Shown here: positions 16,462 through 24,633 of the stretch, piece after piece
Numbering within the stretch: position 1 is the first letter of the stretch
How the letters are laid out: every line of letters starts with the position of its first letter
Source of the DNA: Limnohabitans sp. Rim8
Lineage (GTDB): Bacteria > Pseudomonadota > Gammaproteobacteria > Burkholderiales > Burkholderiaceae_C
DNA length: 47,084 bases
Assembly: GCA_945901045.1 (NCBI GenBank)
Contig: CAMDKK010000029.1
Location: 1 to 47,084 of the forward strand
Direction: 5' to 3'
Program-made: the position numbers and the translations under genes
The notes under the pieces: model-generated
Databases searched by the model: none
The model's input: only the letters and a program-made list of their open reading frames with translations
Told to the model about the DNA's origin: nothing

Positions 16462-17247
16462 ATGAGCTCAATCGACACGCGCATTGAGGGGCAGCGGCCG
16501 CCCGGTATCAGTCTGGAAGAATGGACCATCCGGGTAGACTTGGCGGCCGCTTACCGACTGGTGGACCGCTACGGCTGGTCCGAGCTCGCGGGCAACCACA
16601 TCTCGGCCCGCGTGCCGGGGCCAGCGCACCACTTCCTCATCAACCCGCACGGCATGCTTTACGACCAGATTACGGCCTCTTCGCTGGTGAAGATCGACTG
16701 CGACGGCCGCATCGTGGGCGAGAGCCAATACCCGGTCAATCCTGCCGGCTTCGTCATCCACAGCGCCATCCACATGGGGCAGCCGCACCTCACCTGCGTT
16801 CTGCACAGCCATGCGCCGGGCGGTGTCGCGGTCTCGTGCATGAAGGAAGGCCTGCTGCCGCTCAGTCAGCATTCGCTGATCCTCATGGGCTGGCTGGCTT
16901 ACCACGACTACGAAGGGGTGGCGCTCGACGAGGACGAGCGCACCCGTATCGTGCGGGACCTGGGCGAGTGCCGGCTGCTGATCCTGCGCAACCACGGCCT
17001 GCTGACGGTCGGTGAATCGGTTGGCGAGGCGTTCGTCTGGATGCACCGGCTAGAGAAAGCTTGCAAGTGGCAGATCAGCACCCTCAGTGCGGGCCGCGAG
17101 CTCAACCCGCTGTCCGATGTGGTGCAAAAGCGCTCAGTCGAGCAAGGCCTGGCCATGTTCCGCAAGGGCGGTCCTTATGCTTGCGGGCGCGAATGGCCAA
17201 GCCTGTTGGAAGAGCTGCGGCGCGCGGGCTCCGACCACTGGCAATGA
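16462..17247 (+). CDS. Class II aldolase/adducin-family protein B (paralogue of A)
   Basis: A 261-residue protein with AAGGGG 10-15 bases upstream of its ATG. It shares the whole scaffold of the preceding protein: VDLAAAYRLVDRYGWSEL, NHISARVPGPAHHFLINPHG, VNPAGFVIHSAIHMGQP, LHSHAPGG and LILRNHGLLTVGE. The zinc histidines are kept and Gly again replaces the catalytic Glu position. Equal length, the same strand and a 12-base spacing point to tandem duplication. The two may be subunits of one complex or have split substrates. Confidence 0.85.
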   Translation: MSSIDTRIEGQRPPGISLEEWTIRVDLAAAYRLVDRYGWSELAGNHISARVPGPAHHFLINPHGMLYDQITASSLVKIDCDGRIVGESQYPVNPAGFVIHSAIHMGQPHLTCVLHSHAPGGVAVSCMKEGLLPLSQHSLILMGWLAYHDYEGVALDEDERTRIVRDLGECRLLILRNHGLLTVGESVGEAFVWMHRLEKACKWQISTLSAGRELNPLSDVVQKRSVEQGLAMFRKGGPYACGREWPSLLEELRRAGSDHWQ

Positions 17248-17299
17248 GCGACCTGCCATCAATTTTCGAATATTTGCCATAACGACGCTAGGAATCCAA

Positions 17300-18265
17300 A
17301 TGAAACAGAAAGAGCACATCCTCGCCACCTTCCATTTCGACGAGGACATCCTTGCGATCATGGAGAAAGAGTTCATCGTCCATCGCCTCTGGGAGGCACA
17401 GGACAAAACAGCCTTCATGCAAGGACTGGCCGGCACCGTTCGCGCTGTCTTCACCAGCGCGACGATCAAGATCGACCCCGCCTTCATGGACGCGTTGCCG
17501 AAGCTGGAGATCATTTGCGGCTTCGGCGCGGGTTATGAGCGCATCGACCTCGCGGCCGCGAGCGCGCGCGGCATCAAGGTCACCAACGTGGAGGCGACCA
17601 ACTCGGGCTGCGTCGCCGACTTCGCGATGGGCCTGCTCATCAGTACGGCTCGCGGCATGATGCCCGCGGTGCGCTTCGTGCGAACAGGCAAGTGGCCGGC
17701 GCGTTTCGGCGGCGCGGACCCGCAGCTCTACCCGATCACGCCGCGCTTCTACGGCCGCAAGCTGGGCATACTCGGCATGGGGCAGATCGGCCTGGCCGTG
17801 GCCCGTCGGGCGGTCGCCTTCGACATGGACGTCGGCTATCACAACCGCAAACCTCGTGCCGACGTGAATCACAGTTACTTCGGCAGCCCGCTGGAGCTGG
17901 CGGAATGGTGCGACTACCTCGTCATTTCCGCCCCGGGTGGAGAGGGCACGAAGCATCTCGTCAACGGCGCGGTGTTGGATGCTCTGGGCCCGAGCGGGGT
18001 GGTGGTCAACGTGGGACGGGGCAGCATCATCGACCAGCAGGCGCTCATCGAACGGCTCTCGGACGGCAGGCTCCGCGCTGCCGGTCTGGACGTGATCGAC
18101 GGCGAACCCGCTGTGCCAGCGAAGCTGCTTGAGTTGGAGAACGCCGTCATCACGCCCCATTGCGCCGGCGTCACCCGGGAATCGTCCGAAGCCTCCATGG
18201 ACACGGTGCTGCGCAACATACGCGCCCAGTTCGCGGGGCAGCCCTTGCTGACGCAGGTCAACTAG
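17300..18265 (+). CDS. D-isomer-specific 2-hydroxyacid dehydrogenase
   Basis: A 321-residue NAD(P)-dependent enzyme from the ATG at 17300, with AGGAA 5 bases upstream. The Rossmann motif is KLGILGMGQIGLAVARRA. The catalytic triad is visible as Arg in NVGRGSIID, Glu in VIDGEPAVPA and His in ITPHCAGVTRESSE. It is of the glyoxylate/hydroxypyruvate reductase type and would interconvert a D-2-hydroxyacid and its 2-oxoacid. This is the last gene of the plus-strand arm of the cluster. Its product or substrate could feed the ThDP decarboxylases upstream (inference). Confidence 0.92.
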   Translation: MKQKEHILATFHFDEDILAIMEKEFIVHRLWEAQDKTAFMQGLAGTVRAVFTSATIKIDPAFMDALPKLEIICGFGAGYERIDLAAASARGIKVTNVEATNSGCVADFAMGLLISTARGMMPAVRFVRTGKWPARFGGADPQLYPITPRFYGRKLGILGMGQIGLAVARRAVAFDMDVGYHNRKPRADVNHSYFGSPLELAEWCDYLVISAPGGEGTKHLVNGAVLDALGPSGVVVNVGRGSIIDQQALIERLSDGRLRAAGLDVIDGEPAVPAKLLELENAVITPHCAGVTRESSEASMDTVLRNIRAQFAGQPLLTQVN

Positions 18266-18271
18266 GAATTC

Positions 18272-18309
18272 GCGTGCTGCCGGCTCACGGATGAGCGAAG
18301 GCAGCGTGC
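18272..18309. terminator. Bidirectional terminator-like hairpin between converging operons
   Basis: GCGTGCTGCC (18272-18281) pairs with GGCAGCGTGC (18300-18309) over 10 bp with two G-T wobbles. Inside it GCTCA pairs with TGAGC around a CGGA tetraloop. The structure starts 7 bases after the dehydrogenase stop and ends 31 bases before the end of the converging MmgE gene. There is no U-run, so the mechanism is uncertain. Confidence 0.55.
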
Positions 18310-18340
18310 CCAAGCCCATGATCGCAACGCTCAAACAGGC

Positions 18341-19735
18341 TCAGGCGGTGCGCCGGGCCTGAAGCAGGCCCCGCATCGTCGCGACGTCATCAAGCGTATC
18401 GATCGCCCACACGGTGTCGGCCAGTCGCCTCGACCGCCGCGCGCCCAGCACGGGCGCGAGCAGGCCCATGCACTTGGCGTCAACTTCGGCATCGGTCATC
18501 GGATTCTCCGCGGCGCCACGAACCGCGTGGGTGTGGTGGCGCAGGACGCCCTTCGTGGTAGTCGCCACCTCGAGTAGCGCCTGGCGACCTCCCGCCTCGC
18601 GCAATGCCACGCTGCCTTCAAAGACTACCCGCTCGCGCAGGGCCATCACGCGCGGGTCGCGCATGCGCCCGAAGTCGTGCGAGCTCGCAAAATCCAGACC
18701 CTGGTCGACCACCATAAGCGCGATCAGGTGCTGCAGGTTGATGTTTGGCGCATCGCGGCCGTCCACGATACCGGCTTCGTCGTCTCGCACCTGCACATGG
18801 ATACGCTCGATGTCGTCAGCCGTGAGCCGGTGCGCAGTCATGAGCGAGTGCATGGAGTCGAGCGCCGCCTGCACCGGGCTTCCTACCGACCACTTCTTGA
18901 TGTTCGCGCGCATGATCTCGTGGCACTCGCCCAAGCCTGCGACCAACAACTCCATCGAGGCTGAGGGGTTGTAGGTGGAGAAGAAATTCGGCGATCCGGC
19001 AAAAACGTCGTCCACGCCGCTCATACCGGACTGCACCATGGTGGCCGTGTACACCGCGTTGCGCGCTGTCATTCCGCCCAGCACGAAGGCCTTCTCCACA
19101 TGGCTCGGGTCGCGCATCCAGCAGGAGACACCGGAGGCCTGCTGCGCGGTGTATGACAGCAGCCAGCGACATTGCTCAGGTGTGAGGCCCGCCAGCGTGC
19201 CCGCTGCGGCCGATGCGCCAAACAGTCCGCCAACGCTGTGCGATGAAAACCCCCGCTGGTGGAATGCCATGGCGCCCAGCGCCAGGCTGATGCGCGCGCC
19301 GACCTCATAGCCCAGAACCACTGCGCGCATCAGCTGTGCGCCGCTTGAATGTTGACGCTCGGCCATGGCTAGCGCTGCTGGCACGATCGCGCAGCCCGGG
19401 TGAAAGAACGCCGGCTGGTGTGAATCGTCGGTCTCGTCGGCATGGGCGCAAATGCCGCCGGCCATGGCTGCGTGCACCGCGCAGGTCACGAGGCGCGAGC
19501 CGGGAACGCAGGCCTCGCGGTTGCCGCCCAGATTGGCGGCGTAGGCTAGCGCAAGTTGGCCGGGCGGTAGGACAGCACCTGACACCATCGCGGCGATGGT
19601 GTCGAGAAGGTGGTGCTTAGCCTTGGCCGCTACGGTGGCAGGAATCGGGACCACGGCCCCGGCCGAGATGTATTTAGCCAGAGCCCGCATCGCGGGCGAG
19701 ATGGCCGCGGCGGCGGCGCTGGGTGGGGCGCTCAT
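18341..19735 (-). CDS. MmgE/PrpD-family protein
   Basis: A 464-residue protein of usual length. The family includes 2-methylcitrate dehydratase (PrpD), cis-aconitate decarboxylase and iminodisuccinate epimerase. Recognisable segments are LLDTIAAMVSGAVLPPGQ, HADETDDSHQPAFFHPGCA, VVLGYEVGARISLALG, HSVGGLFGASAAAGTLAGLT and VQAALDSMHSLM. Members act on dicarboxylic or tricarboxylic acids, which fits the C5-dicarboxylate-like neighbours. It follows a Bug gene by 3 bases on the same strand, so binding protein and enzyme are co-expressed. Its precise reaction cannot be assigned. Confidence 0.86.
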   Translation of the reverse strand: MSAPPSAAAAAISPAMRALAKYISAGAVVPIPATVAAKAKHHLLDTIAAMVSGAVLPPGQLALAYAANLGGNREACVPGSRLVTCAVHAAMAGGICAHADETDDSHQPAFFHPGCAIVPAALAMAERQHSSGAQLMRAVVLGYEVGARISLALGAMAFHQRGFSSHSVGGLFGASAAAGTLAGLTPEQCRWLLSYTAQQASGVSCWMRDPSHVEKAFVLGGMTARNAVYTATMVQSGMSGVDDVFAGSPNFFSTYNPSASMELLVAGLGECHEIMRANIKKWSVGSPVQAALDSMHSLMTAHRLTADDIERIHVQVRDDEAGIVDGRDAPNINLQHLIALMVVDQGLDFASSHDFGRMRDPRVMALRERVVFEGSVALREAGGRQALLEVATTTKGVLRHHTHAVRGAAENPMTDAEVDAKCMGLLAPVLGARRSRRLADTVWAIDTLDDVATMRGLLQARRTA

Positions 19736-19738
19736 CGG

Positions 19739-20704
19739 CTAGTCGGGCTTCGTGCCAGACACTTTGATCGCCCGGTCCCAGTTCACCAGGTCCTTCTCGA
19801 TCAGTGCCCCGAACGCCTCGGGGGTCATCCGGTTCACCACATAGCCCTGACCCGTTAGGCGCGCGCTAACGTCGGGCTCTGCAATGGCAGCCGATATCGC
19901 GCTGTTGAGCTTGCCGACGATGGCGGGCGGTGTACCGGACGGGGCGAGCACGCCATACCAGTTGAGCGCCTCGAAGCCCACAATGCCGGCCTGCGCCATC
20001 GTCGGCGTTTCCGGCAAGTCGGGTGCCCGTTCGAGCGAAGTCACCGCCAGAGCGCGCATGCGCCCGGCTTTTATATAGGGCAGTGCGTTGGGCAGAATGT
20101 CCATCATTGCGTCCACCTGGCCGCCCAGCAGGTCGTTGGTTGCGGGCGCGGTTCCCCGGTAGGGCACGTGCAGCATGTCGAATTTGGCCATGCTTTTGAG
20201 CATCTCCATCGACAAGTGGCCCACCGTACCGTTTGCCGCAGAGGCATAGCTGATCCGCCTGACCTTGGCCTGGTCCATAAATTCGCCCAGCGTGCGAGCC
20301 TGCACGGATGGATGGACCACAAGTACCAGCGGCGCTGTTCCTATGAATGCCACGGGTGCAAAGCTCTTTGCCAGGTCGAAAGGCACCTTGGCATACAACT
20401 TGGATGCAATGGCTTGGGTGGTACTTACCAGAAGCAGCGTGTGGCCGTCTGGCGGAGACTTGGCCACGGAGTCGGAGCCGACGATACCGCTGGCACCTAC
20501 GCGGTTGTCAACGATGACAGGCTGCCCAAGGCTTGCCGTCAGTTTCTGCGCCACGGCACGCGCCAGCACGTCGGCGCCGCCGCCTGCCGGGAAGGCTACG
20601 ACGAGGTGTATGGGTCGGCTGGGGAAAGCTTGTGCGCCGACGCCGCCGGCAAGCGTACAAAGAAGAAGCGCCAGAAAGCCCCGCCGCAAGATCGAATGTT
20701 TCAT
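19739..20704 (-). CDS. Bug/TctC-family periplasmic solute-binding protein 4
   Basis: A 321-residue protein with a signal peptide (MKHSILRRGFLALLLCTLAG, cleavage near GAQA). The signature is FPSRPIHLVVAFPAGGGADV, with DNRVGASGIVG, PDGHTLLLVSTTQAIA and HVPYRGTAPATNDLLGGQVD. It is distinct from Bug 1-3 (shorter, different ligand-loop segments). It is first gene of a two-gene minus-strand operon with the MmgE/PrpD gene. TACGTA-type palindromes lie 46 and 124 bases upstream of its start, tying it to the same GntR regulon. Confidence 0.92.
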   Translation of the reverse strand: MKHSILRRGFLALLLCTLAGGVGAQAFPSRPIHLVVAFPAGGGADVLARAVAQKLTASLGQPVIVDNRVGASGIVGSDSVAKSPPDGHTLLLVSTTQAIASKLYAKVPFDLAKSFAPVAFIGTAPLVLVVHPSVQARTLGEFMDQAKVRRISYASAANGTVGHLSMEMLKSMAKFDMLHVPYRGTAPATNDLLGGQVDAMMDILPNALPYIKAGRMRALAVTSLERAPDLPETPTMAQAGIVGFEALNWYGVLAPSGTPPAIVGKLNSAISAAIAEPDVSARLTGQGYVVNRMTPEAFGALIEKDLVNWDRAIKVSGTKPD

Positions 20705-20749
20705 TTTTTCCCCTTATGACATCTAAGCCAGACCGCCGTCATGTTGAAC

Positions 20750-20761
20750 ATATACGTACAA
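20750..20761. promoter_or_regulatory. GntR-type operator before the Bug-MmgE operon, proximal copy
   Basis: Reads ATATACGTACAA, matching the right arm of TTGTACGTACAA fully. It lies 46 bases upstream of the Bug 4 start codon on the minus strand. Confidence 0.6.
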
Positions 20762-20827
20762 GTTTGACGAATTTATCAGCAATGTCAACAGTTATAATTT
20801 TAGGGAAAACGCCACTATTTTAAATTG

Positions 20828-20839
20828 TTGTACGAACAA
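20828..20839. promoter_or_regulatory. GntR-type operator before the Bug-MmgE operon, distal copy
   Basis: Reads TTGTACGAACAA, one base away from the perfect palindrome TTGTACGTACAA. Its centre is 78 bp from the proximal site, similar to the 74-bp pair spacing in front of Bug 1. Confidence 0.6.
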
Positions 20840-21194
20840 AAATAAAGATTCCGCGATAGTACGTAAACAAGGTGAGGCGCTTCGTAGACCCACGATAATG
20901 AAAATGTTGGCGTAATAAAGTCAATGCAGTAAGCACCTCTCAAAAACAGCTTTCCTCTATCCCGTAAGCAATAAGCACTCCTGGCGGCCTGCCTATTCCG
21001 TAAGACCTGAAAGCCAGCCCGACCATTCCTTCTGGACCGTCAACTTCTCTGAGTTGGCCACACAGTTCGCACTGTTTTCTTTGACTAGTTTTGTTAACCT
21101 ACTCAGGGCCGAAATTTAGGAATTGCATGCAAGATCCGTAAATTGAACAAATGCCACGCCTAAATTTCTCCACCAAAATCATGCTCATCAGTGG

Positions 21195-21210
21195 CTAACG
21201 CGACAGAACC
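21195..21210 (+). repeat. IS6-like terminal sequence, solo end
   Basis: CTAACGCGACAGAACC occurs here and again at 46832-46847 in the same orientation, where it ends an IS6 transposase remnant. Its reverse complement begins GGTTCTGTCGC, like IS6-family inverted repeats. It lies 18 bases downstream of the IOR stop codon, with no transposase coding left beside it. Confidence 0.5.
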
Positions 21211-21228
21211 AAAACAAATCGGCCCCGC

Positions 21229-24200
21229 CTACGCAGCCTTGGCTAATTGCTTTTGAACCCCTTCGCGAAGCAAGTTGCGCTCTTTCGCTACGGCCTTAGC
21301 GTGCCGTTCCCTTACACCCCCGTAGCCTCTCACCTTTTCTGGCCAGCTAGCCAACGCGATCGCGGCCTCCGCATCTCGGGCGTGATCGAGAAGATGCGCG
21401 ATGTCCGCCTCGTACTGCGCCAGCAGCTCAGTCGCCAGCTTGCGCTCAGGCGAGCGACGGAACGGATCCAGTGGCGTCCCGCGTAGGCACCGCAGATGTT
21501 GAAGCACACCCATTGCCTTGAGGACCCACGGACCCAGCTCACGCTTGCGCAGATCTCCGGTCAACGGGTCTCGGCGCGCCAGCGGCCAAGCTCCAAGGTG
21601 GAAGTGGACCTTATAGTCGCCTTCGAACTGTGCCTGCAATTCGCGCTTGAACTCAGGGGCACTGTAAAGCCGTGCAACTTCGTACTCGTCCTTGTGCGCC
21701 AGCAGCTTGTAGTACGAACGCGCCACCGCCCGGGACAGACCACCGCCCGCGCCCAGCTCTTCGTCTTTGACGCAAACATTGTTCACCAGCGTTCGGTAGC
21801 GCGCTGCATAGCGCTCATCCTGGTAGGCGGTGAGTCGGCGTGCGCGATCTGCGACTATCTCGTTGAGATGAAGCAGCTTGCGCGGTGCGAACTCGATCAC
21901 GCTCGAGCCCTCCTGCGGACCGGCGGCCGCTTTCAGCACCGCCTCGGGCTCAACCGCCATGCGGCGTCCCCAGTCGAAGCTCGAGCGGTTGAAATCGATA
22001 TCCACGCCGCTCAGCGTAATCGCCTGCTCAAGCGACACCAAGCTCACCGGAATACGGCCATGCTGCCATGCGAAGCCCAACAGGAACATGTTGGTGGCGA
22101 TCGAGTCGCCGAGCAGTGCCGTGGCGATCCCCTCCGCGTTTACGGCGTGCAAATCACCGCCAATGCGCGTCTGGATGCGAGCCAGCAGACTGGACGCGTC
22201 CGGGTCCCAGTCCGGCATACGCGTGAAGTCGCCGGTCGGGATAACAGCCGAGTTGACTATCACAAACGTGCGACCCGGTGCCATCTTAGAAAGAGCCTCC
22301 TGACCCGCCGTAACTATCAAGTCACAGCCTATAACAGCGTCTGCCTCGCCGGCCGCGAGGCGGGAAGACGGCAAGGTCGAGCCAGCAGGCATGAAGCGCA
22401 GGTGGGACATTACGGCGCCGTACTTCTGCGCCATGCCGGTCAGGTCAAGCACGCTGGCGCGCAAACCATCGAGATGGGCGGCCTGAGCTAGCATTGCGCC
22501 AACGGTTACGATGCCAGTCCCGCCGATACCGGCGAGTACAACGTTGTAGCCATGCTTAACGGTCGGCAGGTTGGGAGCCGGCAGCGCAGGCCACGCTTGC
22601 GCGGTATGTCGCACCTTGCGCCGCAGCCGTCCGCCTTGCACTGTTACGAAGCTCGGGCAGAAGCCTTGTACACAAGAGAAGTCCTTGTTGCAGGTCGACT
22701 GGTTTATGCGGCGCTTGCGTCCAAGCTCGGTTTCCAGGGGCTCGACCGACATGCAGTTCGATTTCACACCGCAATCGCCGCAGCCTTCGCACACCTCGGG
22801 ATGGATCCATGTCCTCTTGGCGATGTCGAGAGCGGGATCTTTCTTGCGCTGGCGTCGCATTTCGGTCGCGCAGGCCTGGTCGTAAACCAGCACCGAAACG
22901 CCCTCGAATTCGCGCAGCTCGCGCTGTACGGCATCAAGCTCTGTGCGTGGTCGCACTGGGATTCCGTCAGGTGGTGGAGAGTCCCTGTAGCGCTGCGGAT
23001 CGTCGGCAACCACTACGATTTTCCCCACACCCTCGGCGCGTGCGATTTCTATAACCTTCTTAACGGTGAGGTCCCCATCGTGCGGCTGTCCGCCGGTCAT
23101 CGACACGTAGCCGTTAAAAAGGACCTTGTAGGTCATGCTGGCCTTGGCTGCGACGGCCTGACGAAGAGCGAGGCTGCCGGAATGGAAAAAGGTGCCGTCG
23201 CCGATATTTACAAAGACATGCCGCTCCGCGGTGAACGGCGACTGCCCGACCCACAGCATTCCTTCGCCGCCCATGTGCGTGATGGTGCCAGTGCTCTCAG
23301 GCCGAATCCACATCGCCATGCCGTGACAGCCGATTCCGGCCATAGCGCGGCTGCCTTCGGGCACAACAGTCGAAGTGTTGTGCGGACAACCCGAGCAGAA
23401 GTTCGGCATCCGCACAGAGCCGACCGGCGCTTCCTGCAAAACGCTGACCGATGACAACGGCACACCGGCCAAGGCCGCAATAGACTGCGCCACGACCTGG
23501 GGCGACATCTCGCCGGCGAGCGGCAAGCCGCCGTCGCCTGAGCGGACTGTCTTACCGGAGACCCGCACGCGCCCTGCGGCAGCCGAGTTGAACAGCAGAG
23601 ACTTTACCTGCTCCTCGAGGAAGGGCATTTTCTCCTCGACCACTAAAATGTGCTCCAGCCCATCGGCGAACCGGTCGAGAATTTCAGCGTCGAGCGGCCA
23701 AGTCATGCCAATTTTCAGCAGCCGAATGCCAGCCGCCGCCGCCGCCACATCGTCCAACCCGAGCAAGGCCAGTCCACCGCGTACATCCCCCCAACTCTTG
23801 CCGGCGCCGACGATGCCATAGCGCGCATTCGGCGGGTCAAGCTCAATCCGATTAATGCCGTTAGCACGCACGTAGGCCAAGACCGCCGGAAGTTTGTGTT
23901 CGAACAGGCGCGCCTCCATATCTTGCGGAGACTCGTTGGGCCGGATGTGCAGGCCGCCCGGCGGCTCGTCGATCATGGGCAGTTTTACCGCCGACATAGT
24001 TCCAACCTGAACTTCGCTGCTCGTTTCGACCACGTCGGTGGCGAGCTTGAGTGCGATCCAGCACCCGCTGAAGCGGCTCATCGCGATGCCGTGCAAACCG
24101 TAGTCGAGAATCTCCTGCACGTTTGAAGGGTAGAGAATCGGGATACCACTCGACTTGAGCTGCAGCTCCGACTGCCCGGTGCGCGAGGAGGACTTGGCAG

Positions 24201-24633
24201 CATGGTCGTCACCCGCTAGCGCGAGCACGCCACCGGTCGGCGAAGTGCCGGCTGTATTGGCGTGGTGCAGCGCATCGGCGCTGCGCTCGACGCCGGGCGT
24301 CTTGCCGTACCAGATGCCGAATACGCCGTCCACTCTCGCCCCTGGGTAGAGGTTAACGTACTGCGTGCCCCAGACCGCTGTGGCGGCCAGGTCCTCGTTG
24401 ATTCCGGGCTGGAAGCGCACGTTCACCGCTGTCAGGCGCTCCTGGATCCGCCAGAGCTCAAGGTCGTAGGTGCCGAGCGGCGAGCCGCGATACCCGCAAA
24501 TAAAGCCGCCAGTGTTCAGTCCATTTCGCTGGTCGCGTTGCCGCTGCTCAAGCGGCAGACGGGCAAGCGCCTCAGTACCGGAAAGCACGATTGTACCCTC
24601 CACCAAGTCATATTTTTCGTTGAGAGAGCTCAT
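21229..24633 (-). CDS. Fused indolepyruvate ferredoxin oxidoreductase-type 2-oxoacid oxidoreductase
   Basis: A 1134-residue protein from the ATG at 24633, which overlaps the upstream stop (ATGA) and is preceded by AAGGA. Order of parts: an N-terminal pyruvate-binding-type domain (TGGFICGYRGSPLGTYD), a ThDP domain near residues 460-530 (FVNIGDGTFFHSGSLALRQ), a cysteine-rich segment near 610-650 (EVCEGCGDCGVKSNC, then CNKDFSCVQGFC) suited to an Fe-S cluster, and a gamma-type domain from about 700 (GIGGTGIVTVGAMLAQAAHL). This is the long fused form found in aerobic proteobacteria. It oxidatively decarboxylates an aryl or branched 2-oxoacid to acyl-CoA. Its coupling to a CoA ligase and enoyl-CoA hydratase fits aromatic or amino-acid-derived acid catabolism. 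A first-ATG start at 24726 is rejected because it overlaps the ligase deeply. Confidence 0.9.
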   Translation of the reverse strand: MSSLNEKYDLVEGTIVLSGTEALARLPLEQRQRDQRNGLNTGGFICGYRGSPLGTYDLELWRIQERLTAVNVRFQPGINEDLAATAVWGTQYVNLYPGARVDGVFGIWYGKTPGVERSADALHHANTAGTSPTGGVLALAGDDHAAKSSSRTGQSELQLKSSGIPILYPSNVQEILDYGLHGIAMSRFSGCWIALKLATDVVETSSEVQVGTMSAVKLPMIDEPPGGLHIRPNESPQDMEARLFEHKLPAVLAYVRANGINRIELDPPNARYGIVGAGKSWGDVRGGLALLGLDDVAAAAAGIRLLKIGMTWPLDAEILDRFADGLEHILVVEEKMPFLEEQVKSLLFNSAAAGRVRVSGKTVRSGDGGLPLAGEMSPQVVAQSIAALAGVPLSSVSVLQEAPVGSVRMPNFCSGCPHNTSTVVPEGSRAMAGIGCHGMAMWIRPESTGTITHMGGEGMLWVGQSPFTAERHVFVNIGDGTFFHSGSLALRQAVAAKASMTYKVLFNGYVSMTGGQPHDGDLTVKKVIEIARAEGVGKIVVVADDPQRYRDSPPPDGIPVRPRTELDAVQRELREFEGVSVLVYDQACATEMRRQRKKDPALDIAKRTWIHPEVCEGCGDCGVKSNCMSVEPLETELGRKRRINQSTCNKDFSCVQGFCPSFVTVQGGRLRRKVRHTAQAWPALPAPNLPTVKHGYNVVLAGIGGTGIVTVGAMLAQAAHLDGLRASVLDLTGMAQKYGAVMSHLRFMPAGSTLPSSRLAAGEADAVIGCDLIVTAGQEALSKMAPGRTFVIVNSAVIPTGDFTRMPDWDPDASSLLARIQTRIGGDLHAVNAEGIATALLGDSIATNMFLLGFAWQHGRIPVSLVSLEQAITLSGVDIDFNRSSFDWGRRMAVEPEAVLKAAAGPQEGSSVIEFAPRKLLHLNEIVADRARRLTAYQDERYAARYRTLVNNVCVKDEELGAGGGLSRAVARSYYKLLAHKDEYEVARLYSAPEFKRELQAQFEGDYKVHFHLGAWPLARRDPLTGDLRKRELGPWVLKAMGVLQHLRCLRGTPLDPFRRSPERKLATELLAQYEADIAHLLDHARDAEAAIALASWPEKVRGYGGVRERHAKAVAKERNLLREGVQKQLAKAA

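Larger units (their letters stand above)
20705..21228. other. Intergenic region with operators and an IS6-like end
   Basis: This 524-base stretch has no credible gene. It holds two TACGTA-type operator copies and a weaker third (20857-20868, TAGTACGTAAAC), and an IS6-like terminal sequence at 21195-21210. A TTGACA-like -35 on the minus strand lies near 20782, but no matching -10 is clear. The middle part (about 20880-21180) shows nothing recognisable. Confidence 0.6.

Noticed and set aside
22552-23454. Long plus-strand open frame inside the indolepyruvate oxidoreductase-type gene
   Set aside because: Antisense shadow; the opposite strand shows all expected ThDP and Fe-S motifs.
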